Source: Eulemur rufifrons (Eukaryota; Chordata; Mammalia; Primates; Lemuridae). Taken from it: a stretch of DNA of 64,000 nucleotides. Position numbers and translations under genes: made by a program. Positions 1 to 13,050 of this stretch are shown here, one piece after another; position 1 is the stretch's first letter; each line of letters opens with the position of its first letter. The notes under the pieces are model-generated. The model was given only the letters and a program-made list of their open reading frames with translations, did no database searches and was not told the origin of the DNA. The DNA is taken from positions 242,968,843-243,032,842 of the forward strand of contig NC_090989.1 in NCBI RefSeq assembly GCF_041146395.1. The letters run 5' to 3'.

Positions 1-525
1 AGGGTCCTGTGTCATCTCACCTCCACCTCCTTCTGCATTCCTCTTCCCCCTTATTCACAGCACTCCAAACACATGGCTTTGCCACTGTTGTTGCTATTCT
101 TCAAATAATCACACCACCCTTGTTCCTGTGTTAGGCCTTTTTTTGTTTGCTATTCCCTCTGCCAGAAGCACTTTTTTGTGTGCCAAATTTTTATTCTTCG
201 TAGCTTCTCCAAATCCTATAGGACTCCTTGGAGAGTCTTTTCTTCACCAGCCGGTCCAAAGTAGTTGATCTCCTCTTCCAGTCACTGTCATGGGAAGACC
301 TTATTGCAAAGTTATCACAGCACTTATCACTATCTGAAATTATATTTTCTATTTATTGGTTTTATCTTCTGTCTTTTTTTTTTTTTTTTTAGCAATTATA
401 CAAGTTTAATGAGAGCATGGACTTTGACTCTCCTGTTAAGTGAATTTTCCCCAGTGTCTAGGTATATGCTGACATAATAATTTGTTGTAATAGTAGTTCA
501 ATAAATAAAAATATTATTAAATAGT
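1..525 (+). repeat. L2 LINE 3' region, sense
   Basis: The text follows the 3' part of mammalian L2: 'tgctattccctctgccagaag', then 'cagcacttatcactatctgaaat', an 'agcatggactttg' segment and a terminal 'agttcaataaataaa'. The element is old and divergent and probably continues left of the window. The short open frame inside it is meaningless. Confidence 0.75.
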
Positions 526-1144
526 GGGGTGTTGGCCATTGTTCTTATAGGTCAATGACTTCTCCCTAATTGTAGCTCCACCTATTTTTAAATGAGCTTT
601 AGCTACTCATTTTATTTCCTTGAGTAATTTTTCCTATCCTTTAAATAGAGATAATTACTAAGATGTATCATTGAGAAGATGGCATGAAATGATATGCAGC
701 TTATTCTCCATTCTTTTCCACTCTGATCCATTCCCCACCCTACTCTGTGCTGTGGCCTGGCATTCATGACCTCTATCTCCTAGATCCATTTTTTCTCAAG
801 CTTCTCTTTGAGATCCAACCATGGGAGAACTCTTCTCTACCCATTATCTTCCTGTCCAGCCATGGTTTCTTTACCAGCCAACTATGATAATAGCTTCTGC
901 CTGGCTGCTCCTATTCCCTTCCAAGCCCCAGCTCTTATCAAGCACTGATAATGCCATTCCTTCTTCTTGCCTTTTCAAGGATCGTAAAAACTTCCCACTA
1001 TTTTTAGTACCTGGATGCCTTATTGCCCATACGTTTGTAAATAGTTCTTTCCTTAATTAACTTTAGCTAAACCCTTTCAGATGAGCATTTGTTTCTTGCC
1101 AAGACCATGATTGACACTGATATTATATGTGGGCACTTTCCTGC
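526..1144. other. Unclassified stretch
   Basis: Pyrimidine-rich on the plus strand between about 700 and 1,000. A 79-codon frame lies here, but it has no recognisable protein character or splice context. I could not assign a repeat family. Confidence 0.4.
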
Positions 1145-1216
1145 ACTTCCTAGCAATGATTTAGTTCAACAATATTTATTGAGTGCCTATTGCATATTAG
1201 GAACTAAGTAGGCACT
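1145..1216 (-). repeat. L2 3'-end fragment, antisense
   Basis: The segment 'ttcaacaatatttattgagt' followed by 'gcctattgcatattaggaac' is the reverse complement of the L2 3' terminus (mirror of 'ggcacatagtaggcactcaataaa'). Short and diverged. Confidence 0.5.
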
Positions 1217-1424
1217 CAACACTACATGTATCTGACATATATACGTGTCATGCAAATGTTTTAATTAAAGAAGAGGGCAAGGCCTTAGGCATAATTAAAA
1301 TTCAAAATAAACCACAACCAAATTAAAATATGAGTTAGGAAAATGCAGAAGATTTGTGCACTGGTGTGTTGCTATTGCTCTTGTTAGCATTTCTGTTGAT
1401 TTTATGCACGTATTATGGAATAGA

Positions 1425-1470
1425 AAATACATACATATATACATACATACATGCATATATACATATATAA
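1425..1470. repeat. TA/CA-rich simple repeat
   Basis: Imperfect alternating 'atacatacatatatacatac' tract. Low-complexity DNA. Confidence 0.7.
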
Positions 1471-1734
1471 ATAGGCTTATTCATGCTTGATTTGTACTCA
1501 TAGCTGCAGCTTATCAATCTGTAGGAGTAAGTTTATACACAGGCAGTTATATATTCCCTGGCATGATCTACAAATGCAGTACTGAATCAGATGAGGCAAA
1601 TACAAAAAATGCTTATTTATTTTCATTTTATCAAGCAGAAGTCACTAGTAATCAGCTATCTCTAGATACATACTGCAGTGATGTTTCTATTAATACATAT
1701 TCATGGCAGGCATGAATTAGGTCACTGATTCTCA

Positions 1735-1985
1735 AGGGTTCTGACTTTGGGTCAAAGTTTTAGGTTCAAATCCCAGATCCACATTTTACTAGCTCTTTGA
1801 CCTTGGATAAGCTGCTTAAGCTTTTCAAATCTCATTTTCTCACGTGTAAAAAGGAGATAGAAATAAATAATAGTGCCAGCCTCATAAGACTGTGATCAGA
1901 ATAAGCTAAAATAATTCATGCTAAATGCTCATGGAAACAGCATGGTGAATGCTCAAAAAGTAGTTGCCAGTAGTGTGATTATTAT
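1735..1985 (+). repeat. MIR SINE, sense
   Basis: Recognisable MIR order: 'aggttcaaatcccag', then 'tagctctttgaccttggata', 'ctcattttctcacgtgtaaa' and a tail 'catggtgaatgctcaaa'. MIR is an ancient tRNA-derived SINE shared by mammals. Confidence 0.8.
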
Positions 1986-2147
1986 TAGCGATGATCCTGA
2001 GACTGTGTAAGACTCTGAAAGATATTCAGATACATAAAATTTCTGGAGTGTCCATATTTGTGCTAGCATACAGCACTTGGTATCTTTTCTACATCAAACA
2101 TTCCATGAACTATTCTATAGAATCATTTTGTGTTCTTTGTAAACTGC

Positions 2148-2165
2148 ACACACACACACACACAC
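2148..2165. repeat. (CA)n microsatellite, about 9 units
   Basis: Uninterrupted CA dinucleotides followed by an AT-rich stretch. A likely length-polymorphic marker. Confidence 0.9.
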
Positions 2166-2362
2166 TTCTATAAAATATATAAAAATATAATTCTAATTAT
2201 ATATAGGGATTTGATTGACCAAGTCTAGTGTACTCTACATCTGTACTAATCCAGCATAATTAGCTAAACTCTGTAGCTCCCAATCAAGCCTGTGAATAAT
2301 CTAAATATTAGGAAAGTAACAATAACTCTGAAATGAAAGTGAGGCTAACCAAGTAAGCTCAC

Positions 2363-2446
2363 CTCTTCCACAAAATCATCAGGAAACATGAACAGATCTA
2401 TTTTCTGGTCTTCATCCCTCACCAAAGCAAAAAGTGAGTCAGACAT
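2363..2446 (-). CDS. Candidate first coding exon, gene unidentified
   Basis: On the minus strand an ATG with A at -3 (2446-2444) opens 28 codons beginning MSDSLFALVRDEDQK and ending DDFVEE. They stop exactly at a GAG|gtgagc donor (GT at 2362-2361), phase 0. About 30 bases upstream is a possible acceptor, 'atccttatag', so the exon could extend to about 2477 with a short 5' UTR. I do not recognise the peptide. The next in-frame stop lies five codons past the donor, so the splice is required for a longer product. A chance ATG plus donor of this length is quite possible in 64 kb, and no second exon is visible. Confidence 0.2.
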
Positions 2447-3411
2447 TGTGATTTTCAGAATTGTCCATGAAACATTTCTATAAGGATATAACGTAATTCT
2501 TATCTAAGATATTCTAAGTGCTGAATACTACTACTATAGAAAAGGATCTAAACAGTATCTTCCAACTGAATTCCTCAATGAAGCATGTCAAACCATTGCC
2601 ACTATACTTGAGATATATTCCGAAACTGGTGACTATCCACATGCATGAGTGTGAAAATTGACACTGGTATAAAGCACACAGATCTTTCTTTCTATGTTAA
2701 AACTATTATAATCCACCTTGTCTTTTAACTGATGTTTTTGCGTCACCAAAATTTTAACATCCACAAAAAAAAAAAGCATAGACTTAATGGACTGTGAAGC
2801 AGTAAGCCCATCTAAAGGCAACACAAAATTCAATCACAAACACCTGCAACTCATTACAAATTTAGCAGCACAAATGCCAGAGGCTGTAATGGGTCTCAGT
2901 CTCTGCAACTCTGCCAATACTCACCTATAATTTGGACGTGACATTTACAGAAAAAAGACAACATTTACAAAAATAAAAGGGCAAAGAGTTTTACCAAATA
3001 GCCCCATTCTTTCAACTTCCCCCTCCCTGCCAAGACACTGCAGGAAAAAAAAAAAAATCAATTCTAAATACAGATGTTATTTGTATTCCTTCCGGAGTGC
3101 TTATGACACGAAATTAATGAAGAATTTAAAACAATATTCACTAAGGAATTGTGAGGTATTATATTTTTCCCAGAAAGTAACATTATCTGTAAGTGTCTCT
3201 GGTGTAAAAAAAATAGGGACAGAGGAAAGAAAGCAGGAAGGGGGAGTGCAAATACAAAATAATGTCAATTTTATTTTTAGTTTTTCTTTCTATTTTGATT
3301 TAAGGATTAGGTATAGTCAGTAAATGTAGATTTGAAATCTCACAAACGAAAACTGTCACATTTGAACGTATGGAACGTTAAGGTTGTCATTGTATGGAAT
3401 GCAAAAAAAAA

Positions 3412-3525
3412 AAATGAAACAGGCATCTAGAGAGTTGAATTCTAGTTCTGGATTTGTCACTTAGCTGTATAACCTTGGAAAAGTTGTTTAACTCCCTGCG
3501 CTTCTGTTACCTCTATTTAAAGTTT
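3412..3525 (+). repeat. MIR SINE fragment, sense
   Basis: 'gagttgaattctagttctgg', then 'cacttagctgtataaccttg' and 'gttgtttaactccctgcgct' follow the MIR core. Both ends are missing. Confidence 0.7.
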
Positions 3526-3790
3526 TGAAGATTGCAAACTCTGCCTTGCTATCCCCCTCAGTAGCCTCAATTCCTGAACAAGAGCACCCCATAAGCTGTA
3601 GACAGTTAATTTTCCTCTGCACACTCCCTTTGCCACTGACTTTCTTCCCTATTTTTTCACAGCATAAGCCTAATATACAGACATTGTCACTTGGAGCAGC
3701 TCCTTTAAAGTGCCTACTGCTAATGCACCTGCTATCTTAGGAAGAATTCCACTTTGTACCTCCTTCTGGAGTGTGTTTTAAAATCTTAGT
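3526..3790. other. Unclassified stretch
   Basis: Pyrimidine-rich on the plus strand. A 71-codon frame is present, but no repeat or protein was recognised. Confidence 0.4.
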
Positions 3791-4827
<1,037 letters not shown>

Positions 4828-5156
4828 CTATTCGGACTGCCGTAACAATATACCATAGACTGCGTGACTTAAACAACAGAAATGTATTTTCTCATAATGC
4901 TGGAGGCTGGGAGTCTGAGATCAGGGTACAAGTATAGCTGGGGGCTGGTGAGGACTCCCTTCCAAGCTTGCCTTCTTGCAGTGTGGCAAACAGATGGAGA
5001 AAGAGATCTCAAAGGGCACAGACCTCTTGGGTTAAATCCCCACTTTTATGACTTCATTTAACCTTAATTACCTCCTAAAGATCCTCTCTTCATATATTGT
5101 CACAGTGGGGGCTTGAACATATGAATTTGGGGAGGACACAATTTAATCCTCAGCGC
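4828..5156 (-). mobile_element. MLT1-type MaLR LTR, antisense
   Basis: Begins 'ttagtctattcggactgccg', then 'accatagactgcgtgactta', and ends 'catatgaatttggggaggac' plus 'acaatttaatcctcagc'. That is the reverse complement of the MLT1A-like LTR of the ERVL-MaLR group. It is a solo LTR with no internal region and is non-coding. Confidence 0.85.
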
Positions 5157-7520
5157 TATTATTATAAAAGTAACAAGGAGGAAAAACATTGACAACAGCA
5201 CAAACTGTATTGAATTAAGACAACAGTTTACAAACAATATGCATTAATTATGTGAGTCTGTGTCTATGTATATATATTTACATGCATGTATATATTCATG
5301 TAGAAATTACCAGAAATATATGCTCAATATAGTTGATACTTGCTTCTGGGAGGTCAGATTATGAGTGATACCTCATTCACTTTAGTTTTTACTTACGCAA
5401 TTTTCTATAATTAGGAAAAATGGTATTCATAAATGTTACCTGAGTGAAACATACTCTGGAAAATAATCTGCTAACTTTTATAGTGTTTCATAACCTTTAA
5501 CTCAGGTCACTGTGAGTGAAACTATTTCTCTGTTCCAGTGAACTCTCAACCTCAGAATGCTTTTGTGAGTTCTCCTGGAGTGTAAATTATGAGATTATTT
5601 CTAACCTTGTCAGATTCTGGTGACATACTGCCTACTATAATATAATAGAAGCAATTCATAAAATATTCTTTCACCTGAACCAGTTTCAAGTTCTGTGGCT
5701 TTACAACTGCCATTGTTCTTGTTCCACACAGAACATTTAGTACAGGGGATACTTTATAGAACTAATTTTACTTGCTAATTCTCCATTGTTATTCTGGCAT
5801 TAAGGTGGCATCAGAAGGATGCAAAGATATTGATGAAAGAAATCTGTGCTCATGTTTGCGCTCTGCAAATGCTTTAAAGGTGTGGCATGTGACACTGAGC
5901 CAGTACATTCAGGTGGGGCCTGGGGCAGACATAAAACCCTAGATTGATAAACACCTGTTACCAGAAGCCTCAAGGAATTCTTGGAGAGTAGAACAATGGA
6001 GCACCCTGCAGTCTTCACTGGCAGCAGCCACAGTAAGCAATGTTCAGCACTTGCTGTGCCTTTGGGGTGCACACAGCGTGACCCTACTTCAGCAGTTCAC
6101 AGAAGGTGAACCATCTTCCACCATGCAAGGCAGTCCAGAGTTTCCTAAAGGAAGTTGTGTTCCGATCCAAAGAAGCACTGCACCGAGCCCCAGGTGTGGG
6201 CCATGGGATTCAGGTGTGAGGCACAGAAAGCAGCAGCGGAGGACTTTTGGTGTACACTATTCCATGCAAAAAGCTTTGCATAATTTGGACATTTCATTTT
6301 GCAGTTTATAAACTCTTTCAGTGACATCCAAACTTGCTTCATGAGTGACTTCTGGAATAATATGTGCCTTTTTAAATACGAAATATCTGTGCTTACCATG
6401 ACATTAAAATGATTGTGAGGCAATGAGTTAACCAAATAGCATTTTGCTGTCATCTAAATTCAACCCAATTATAAGAATGTAAAGCAAAGGATAAAAATTT
6501 AAGATATTTGTTATTAAAGTAAAAATCATTAAATATGCAGAGTCAGTGTGTCTCTGCCCACTTAGCTGCCTTTTTGAATAATGGTCTAATCTGAAGATGG
6601 CTTAAAATTCAATTCATTTAGTACTTCCTCTGCTGCTGAGCAAAACCTAGTGCACATGGCTGTCTCAGATACTCTGCTTAGCTGTCTGTGTCTTCAGTCA
6701 CACACCACTCTGACTGGCAGCTTACCCATCACAGGGCCAAGAGACCTTGAAGAGTGTTTATTTCACATCCCACTAATTAGGCTGCATGTTTGCCCTTATT
6801 AATCTCTTCAAAAGAACCTGAAGAGAAATAATGCATATTTTTCAAATAATACTCTCTGAGAGAAAGCTAGTATGAAAGGTAAAATTGAAGCCCTAGACAA
6901 GGTTTTTCAAGAGCTGCACATACCCTTACCTATTTACATAATCTTAGGACCTCTTATTTTCTTGATCTGAAAATTAGACTTAAAATTTGCCCACCAAAGG
7001 TTCTAATGGTCACCAGGGAGGGTTTGTCTAAATGATACCATCAAGTTCATTTTTGAAACATCAAATGTTATCAACAGTGCTAATATTCGAGGACCGCACA
7101 CTGGAGAATCTTTTAATGGTTTGCTTGGCTTTCTCTATAAAAATATAAATACTTACCAGCATATTCAATTACATCAATATGTTTTGCTTCAAAACACCCA
7201 AACTCTTTTTCTGTTTAGTCTATTAGTTTCTATTTATAATATGTGTTTGTTGTTCTCTTTAGACTCAATTACCTCAGAAAGCTGTGAGGGCAACAGAAAA
7301 AGACTTTGTTGATATCAAGATTTGTTTCTTTATAAATGATGACCTTATCTTTACTGCCTTTCTTGGTCTTATAAAAAGCAGAACAGAAACATCCAGAAAT
7401 CTCAAATTCTTCCCGAGTTTTATTCATTTTTCTTCTCCTACCCTCATAGCAGTCTACAATTTTAAATCTGATGAAGGGAAGAAAGCTAATATCATGGTTC
7501 CCAAGGCTTTATTTTTGTTT
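5157..7520. other. Unclassified, mostly single-copy-looking DNA
   Basis: No repeat recognised over about 2.3 kb. The 5.8-6.3 kb part is richer in G+C than its surroundings and has open frames on both strands that I do not recognise. The 6.54-6.83 kb part contains homeobox-type 'attaat'/'taatta' motifs and could be a conserved non-coding element. This is untested. Confidence 0.35.
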
Positions 7521-7524
7521 ATCG

Positions 7525-8265
7525 GGTTCAGAAAACAATACCCCAAAGTATGGTACTTTGGTGTGCTGAACACTTTGAATTAAAAAAAATTAAAAGGCCT
7601 TAGAAACTGCCTCAGAATCTAGGCCTCTCTGACCTTCCCTTGTTTCTCCCCTCAAGTGCAGGGAGGGGCTCTCTCTAAATTTCCCTCATTTGACTGAGGG
7701 AAGTTATTTCAAAGGAAATGCAACTGTCTGTCGTTGACCCCCCTCCCTAAAATTTACACTAACCAGAAAAGACTCAGTCTTACTACAAGAAAGGAAAATA
7801 AAAGTGTCCATGCTTAGGACATCATGCCTGGACAGACATTTTCCTTATTCTGTAAGCTATTTTTCTAAGAGTTGTTACCTGAGAGACTTTATTTGCATAA
7901 TAAGGCAACCTTTGACCACAGTGCAGTTCTGCCTTCACCTGCCCATAACTTGTTGCTACCACTCCCAGAACCCGGGGAAACTTTGTTCTAGACTATTGTC
8001 TACTCTTTGGGTTCATTCATTTCCCCTAAAAATCATTTACTCTTCCTGCAAAATTGCCTACATTCCTCGCTTCCCTCCCCCACTATGGAGAGGGTATTTA
8101 AACTCAACCATCTGGCTCTCCTTTGAGTCTCATATTTTGTGTGGCTCCCATGTACATGTGTGTGTTAATAAATTTGTGTGCCTTTTCTCCTATTATTCTG
8201 TTATTCGTCACTTTATGTCAGCAGACTCACTTAAACCTTCAGAGGAAAAGTTTAAACTTTCCTGC
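7525..8265 (+). mobile_element. Probable class I ERV solo LTR, sense
   Basis: LTR-like architecture. A CT-rich early part is followed by promoter-like 'ggtatttaaactcaaccatc' near 8090, then 'gtgtggctcccatgtacatg' and a polyadenylation signal in 'gtgttaataaatttgtgtgc', with a downstream T-rich 'ctcctattattctgttattc'. No internal retroviral sequence or second LTR is nearby. The 158-codon frame at 7804-8280, the longest in the window, lies almost wholly inside this LTR and is not a gene. Subfamily not assigned. Confidence 0.65.
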
Positions 8266-8282
8266 ACATTCTCTACATAAGT

Positions 8283-8510
8283 AGAAATAAGGATGTGGTT
8301 GAGAATCTGAGTTCAAGAGTTAACAAAACCAGAGTTCAAATCCCATTCTCTCTGTGTAGCCTGAAGCTTATTTAACCTGAATTTCTTCAGCTTTAAAATA
8401 ATGTAACAATTCTCAGAGTTCTGTTTGAGGACGAAATTACCAGCAAATAACAAGCAAAACATGAGGCATCTAGTGACTACACAATAAATCTTACATTACT
8501 ATTATCTACA
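8283..8510 (+). repeat. MIR SINE, sense
   Basis: 'accagagttcaaatcccatt', then 'gtgtagcctgaagcttattt', 'ctgaatttcttcagctttaa' and 'catgaggcatctagtgacta' preserve MIR order from core to 3' end. Confidence 0.7.
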
Positions 8511-10185
8511 AAAGTTCTATATGACATAGTTATTATTATTCTACTTTACTATAGAAAAATAAAGACTGAAAGTATTAAATTCCATATCATAGTTAACTTG
8601 GCTGAGAAATCACAATATATTCTTATTTGACTCCAAACTGTATTTTTCCTACATATGGAAACATAGATATATTAGGTGTTTTATTTTTAAATTTTAGCAG
8701 TCTAGGTCATCAAGCTCTGGAAAGGAATTAAAAATAAACACAAACAAAAAACCTGATGGTTACTCTTTGGTCTTTGATAGAACATATATTAATAGTTAAT
8801 GAAATCTAACCAGAATGGCCTGCCTCAACCTTTTCATCTTCAAATTCATCTAGTCCTGGCTGTCAAACACTAACAGGAAATATTCAGGCTGCTTCTCTGC
8901 TAACTGAATTTGTTTATTTGTTTGTCTCTTTCTCCCCTACTAGGCCTACATTAACATTTTCTTTCTTTTATGAAAAAAAATTTCAAATGCAAAGAGGAAG
9001 CAAAACACTTAATCCACTCTAGTAGGTTTGTGAGACATATGGCCTGTGGAGTAATTTAATCCAGCCCACCACGGAATCTGAAAATTGCTTCTTCTGTCCC
9101 CTGCTGAACCCGAATCTGAATGCCGGAAGAACAGTCTCAAAAACAAGAGCTCCTGAGTGCTGTTTCTAAGGGGCAAGGCCACAGAGGTGTGCAACAGTGG
9201 GGGGTTATGAATTCAATTCACTCATATTCAGAGAAAGGAAGAGAAATAACTATAGTTCCACTCTCTTTTACAGAGCTCTGGATTAGAATAGAACGAAAAG
9301 CATTCAAAGCTTCTGACTCATTTAGAGAAAATACAGAACCAGATCTGACCTCAGAAGGGGAATTTCTGGAAATTCAAATAGCTCCCATTGATAAACTAAT
9401 CCCTTGATGAGACAAAACTGATATTGTCACCTTTTTAGTAATGATGGTGCTTCATGCAAACTGTACCCCACACGCACTTTAAAAGCCGCTGATTTATGCT
9501 GCTTGATGCACACACTTTAAGAACTGCTGATTTTTGAGATTCTTTAGGAAAAATAATAACATAAATTTGCCTAAGCCCTTTTTTAAAAGGTCCATGGATA
9601 TTCTTCGAGTACACTTCGTTAAAATACTTGATGCCCCTTTGCAAAAATAAAACGCTCTCCATTTTGAGGAGTTATACCCCCTGTAATAGTCTCATTAATT
9701 TGTTACCTCATAAGGCCTACTCCAATTTATTTTATTTTATTATTTTCTCTTTGTTGGGTTCCTTAGCTGGCTTTCATTACCCATAGGGCTGGAGCATGTC
9801 CAAGCATGAACATCACAATTACATTAAGTTAATCCCGTGGCCGAGAAATGTAATTCTTCATAAAGTATTAGACTTCTCCAAGAAACACAATTTGGTAGAG
9901 ATATTTTCAAGGATTAAAATAGTTTCTTTTTTTCCAGCAAATTATCATCATTATATCCCAGAACATAGCCAGGCACACACAAGTTGGCGTGAAAGCCTCC
10001 TCTAACTACATGGCATTTCTAAATTTGGAATCAGAGGATCTTTTGCTTTACCTTAGTTTTGTCTGTTCATCCAGCTGTTCATTCAGCTAATCTATTTAAC
10101 ACATAATTTTGAATATTTTTATATCTGTAAGGCCTGTGACATAGGCAAAGATGAAAAGCCAAAGTCTCTGAGAGCTAGTTTAATG
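8511..10185. other. Unclassified stretch
   Basis: No repeat or exon recognised. Open frames at 9.0-9.4 kb occur on both strands and have no recognisable similarity. Confidence 0.35.
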
Positions 10186-10189
10186 CACT

Positions 10190-10375
10190 GGTCATGTCCT
10201 ATATACTCTCTGAACCTGGCCAAGTCACTTAAGCTTCCTGAGTTTCAGTTCTTGCATTTATTAAATGGGGATACTACTATATCATAACCTTATTGGGAAG
10301 ATTAAATGAAATTACCTATGTAAAAGTGCCTGGTACATACCAGGTGTTCAAGGAATATTAGTTGGTGATGATTTC
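10190..10375 (+). repeat. MIR SINE, sense
   Basis: 'aacctggccaagtcacttaa', 'ttaaatggggatactactat', 'ggaagattaaatgaaattac' and 'agtgcctggtacataccagg' match MIR in order. Confidence 0.85.
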
Positions 10376-10890
10376 ACTCCAGATTTAATATAAATAGAAC
10401 ACAGTTAATATAGAATTATTACTACTGCCTCTGTTAGTCTTCCCATGACCAGAAGGACCTTTTCCCTGAGAAATGACCTTTCACCAACCTCCGTTTTTTG
10501 TCCTAAAACTATGCTGGGCCCTGTACGCCCAGTCTGGTGTATTTGCCTTCCCATCTCTTCATTCTTGGGGAAAAAAAAAAAAAAAAAACAGTGCCCCCGT
10601 AATGGGAATCTTCTCTATACATTTTCAGCATCTATACTTTTCAGAGCCAAGGATTGACCAATATCATTCACATTAATCTCATCTTTTTAAGGATTTAACT
10701 TAGTGGTAAAATGGGGGAATTGCCCAAACAGATGCCTAGTGACGATGATCAAGTTCCTTGATACTTTTTCTCCTTACCTGTAAAATATGCATATCTTTTA
10801 AAATTAATAAAACACCTAATTCAGGGTTTAATTATGGAAATTCAAAAGTAATGATGCACACCTCACCCAGGTGATCAAAGTCAACATCAG
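10376..10890. other. Unclassified stretch with A-run
   Basis: Contains 19 A at about 10,570-10,588. No family assigned. The two overlapping short frames crossing the A-run are chance frames. Confidence 0.4.
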
Positions 10891-10894
10891 TAGT

Positions 10895-11301
10895 GATAAA
10901 GCATGTTCAAAATATGTACACTTGGTAAAATATGATGAAAATGGCACTTTACCTCTGTGGTTTTACTCTCAAAACCCCATAATCCCTGTCTAATGATGAG
11001 AAAAACACAAGACAAATTCAATTAAAGGACATTCTACAAAATACCTGACCTGTCAAAGTCATCATAAACAAGGAACATTGGACAAACTTACAGCCAAGAA
11101 GAGTCTAAGGAGACATGGCTTTTAAATGTAATGTGATACCCTGAATGTGACCCTGAAACAAGAAGAAAAGGCCACTGGATAAAAACTTAGGATGTCTGAA
11201 CCAAGTATGGACTTTAATTAATGGTAATATATCAATATTGATTCATAATTATAGCAAATGTACCATGGTAATGTAAGATGTTACTAATAGGAGAAATTGC
11301 A

Positions 11302-11305
<4 letters not shown>
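10895..11305 (+). mobile_element. L1M-lineage 3' UTR-like fragment, sense
   Basis: Reads like an old L1 3' UTR: 'tctgtggttttactctcaaa', 'ggacattctacaaaatacct', 'gtctaaggagacatggcttt', 'agtatggactttaattaatg', 'aatgtaagatgttactaata'. No coding potential. Confidence 0.65.

Positions 11306-11335
<30 letters not shown>
11306..11335. repeat. (GT)15 microsatellite
   Basis: Thirty uninterrupted bases of GT directly after the L1M-like 3' region. Likely polymorphic. Confidence 0.95.
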
Positions 11336-11338
<3 letters not shown>

Positions 11339-11559
11339 AAGAAAGAGGGACATCAATATATTGGGCTAATGTAGGCAGCTATGTCAGCTATTTCTACTAC
11401 TCTCAAGCAAAATACACATTTTGCTAGGTCCATTTACCATGATCTTATTTCCCGTGAGCATTTAGAGTGAGATTAACATAGGTTCTTTAATATAGTTAGT
11501 AACCTGAATAATTTATTGAATGGGCTAAAATTTTGATTTCTTCTTCTTTCAAAAGTTTA

Positions 11560-11610
11560 TAATAGCATCTACCTCATAGACTTGTGAGGGTTAAATGTAG
11601 CAATCTGTAA
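11560..11610 (+). repeat. MIR 3' fragment, sense
   Basis: 'catctacctcatagacttgt' followed by 'gagggttaaatg' is the conserved late part of MIR. Very short. Confidence 0.5.
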
Positions 11611-11924
11611 AAACACCTGATTGTATAGTTTAAATACAAAGGTACTCAAAAATTTCCTTGGCATTTTTTTTTTTTTTTTTTGGCTTGGAAATGCAGACAT
11701 ACTTAATTTTGTATGCATATAGCTCACACACTCATATGCACACACACATTTATTTTCTACATTTGAGAAACTCCTGAAATTCTACTTTTTCTAAGAAGTC
11801 TTCCCTGGTTAATCTGAAAAGACACAGAGATATTTTTCAGCACTCTACTAGAAATATGAAGTGTGAACATTGACATTAATAGGCTTAATAGACATTAGTG
11901 TTTGCATATACTTTACACAAAAAT

Positions 11925-12070
11925 ATTCAGCCATCCACTGCACAAGCATTTCAAGAGGGGCTGCTATGTGTCAGAAGCTGCTAGGTGACAGTAACACAGA
12001 AATAAATAGACTACATGTTCTGCCTTAAAAGGACCTCAATTATAGGAGTAAATAATATCCAAACACAGGA
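11925..12070 (-). repeat. L2 3'-end fragment, antisense
   Basis: 'gctgctatgtgtcagaagct', then 'cagtaacacagaaataaata' and 'ctgccttaaaaggacctcaa' mirror the reverse L2 3' region. Diverged. Confidence 0.45.
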
Positions 12071-12079
12071 GATAGGTTC

Positions 12080-12224
12080 AAGAAAAACTAAGGTACATAC
12101 ATACAGAGTGGAGTAATATTCAGCTATAAAAAGGAATAAGGAAAATATCTATAATTTAATATAGAGTGATATGTTAAGTAAAAAAGGATGGGAAGGCAAA
12201 GTGCATATATAGTATGTTATTAAT
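12080..12224 (+). mobile_element. Older L1M fragment, sense, left part of a split copy
   Basis: 'gtggagtaatattcagctat', 'aaaaaggaataaggaaaata' and 'gatatgttaagtaaaaaagg' followed by 'gcaaagtgcatatatagtat' match the end of ORF2 and early 3' UTR of an old L1M. The copy resumes at 13,877 after the inserted L1. Confidence 0.65.
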
Positions 12225-13050
12225 TTTATTTTTTTAATTTTTAATTTTTATGAATACATAATGGTTCTACACATTTATGGAGCACATGTGGTATTTTGAT
12301 ATAAGCAGGCAATGTGTAATGATCAAATTAGGGTAATTACCATATCTATCACCTCAAGCATTTATCATTTCTTTGTGTTAGGAACATTCCAATTTCATTC
12401 TTCTAGTTTTTGTGAAATATTGTTAACTATAGTTGGTTGCCCTATTGTGCTACTGAACATTAGATCTTATTCTTTCTATCTAACTGTATTTTTCCACCCA
12501 TTAACCAACCTCTCTTTATCCTCCCTGCCCACTACCCTGCCAAGCCTCTGGTAGTCATCATTCTACTCTCTATCTCTGTAAGATCAATATTTTTTTTAAC
12601 CCCACATATTAGTGAGAACATGTGATATTTGACTTTCTGTGCCTGGCTTATTTCAAATACTTAACATAATGTCCTCCAGTTTCATCCATGTTGTTGCAAA
12701 TGACAATATTTCATTCTTTTTATGGCTTAATATTCCATTGTATATATGTACCACTTTTTCTTTATCTGTTTTTTCATTGATGGAAACTTAGGTTTATTCC
12801 GTATCTTGGTTATTTGGAATAGTCTTGCAATAAACATAGGAATGCAGGTATCTCTTCAATAAACTGATTTCCTTTCTTTTAGATATATACCCAGAATGGA
12901 ATTGTTGGATTATATGGCCATTCTGTTTTTAGTTTTTTGAAGAACCTCCATACTGTTCTCCTTACTGGCTTTCTAATTCTCCTTCCAACTAACAGCAAGG
13001 AGGCTTCCCCTTTCTCCATATCCTCACTGTAATTTGTTATTATCTGTCTT
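12225..13050 (-). mobile_element. L1 (L1MA-like) 3' arm of a twin-primed insertion, antisense
   Basis: Starts T-rich (reverse A-tail). It then reads the reverse complement of an L1 3' UTR ('gtaattaccatatctatcac', 'ccctattgtgctactgaaca') and of the ORF2 C-terminal coding part ('gatatatacccagaatggaa', 'ttgttggattatatggcc'). ORF2 is riddled with stops. It ends near 13,050 at the sequence corresponding to ORF2 '...aaagacagataataac', where the adjoining arm switches strand. Confidence 0.85.

Larger units (their letters stand above)
1990..3409. other. Mostly unclassified DNA
   Basis: Apart from the CA microsatellite and the candidate exon entered separately, I see only short A-runs (2765-2775, 3047-3058). 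No repeat family was recognised. Confidence 0.4.

Noticed and set aside
7804..8280. 158-codon plus-strand frame as a gene
   Set aside because: Lies almost entirely in a probable ERV LTR and overlaps its promoter-like and polyA regions. No protein resemblance.
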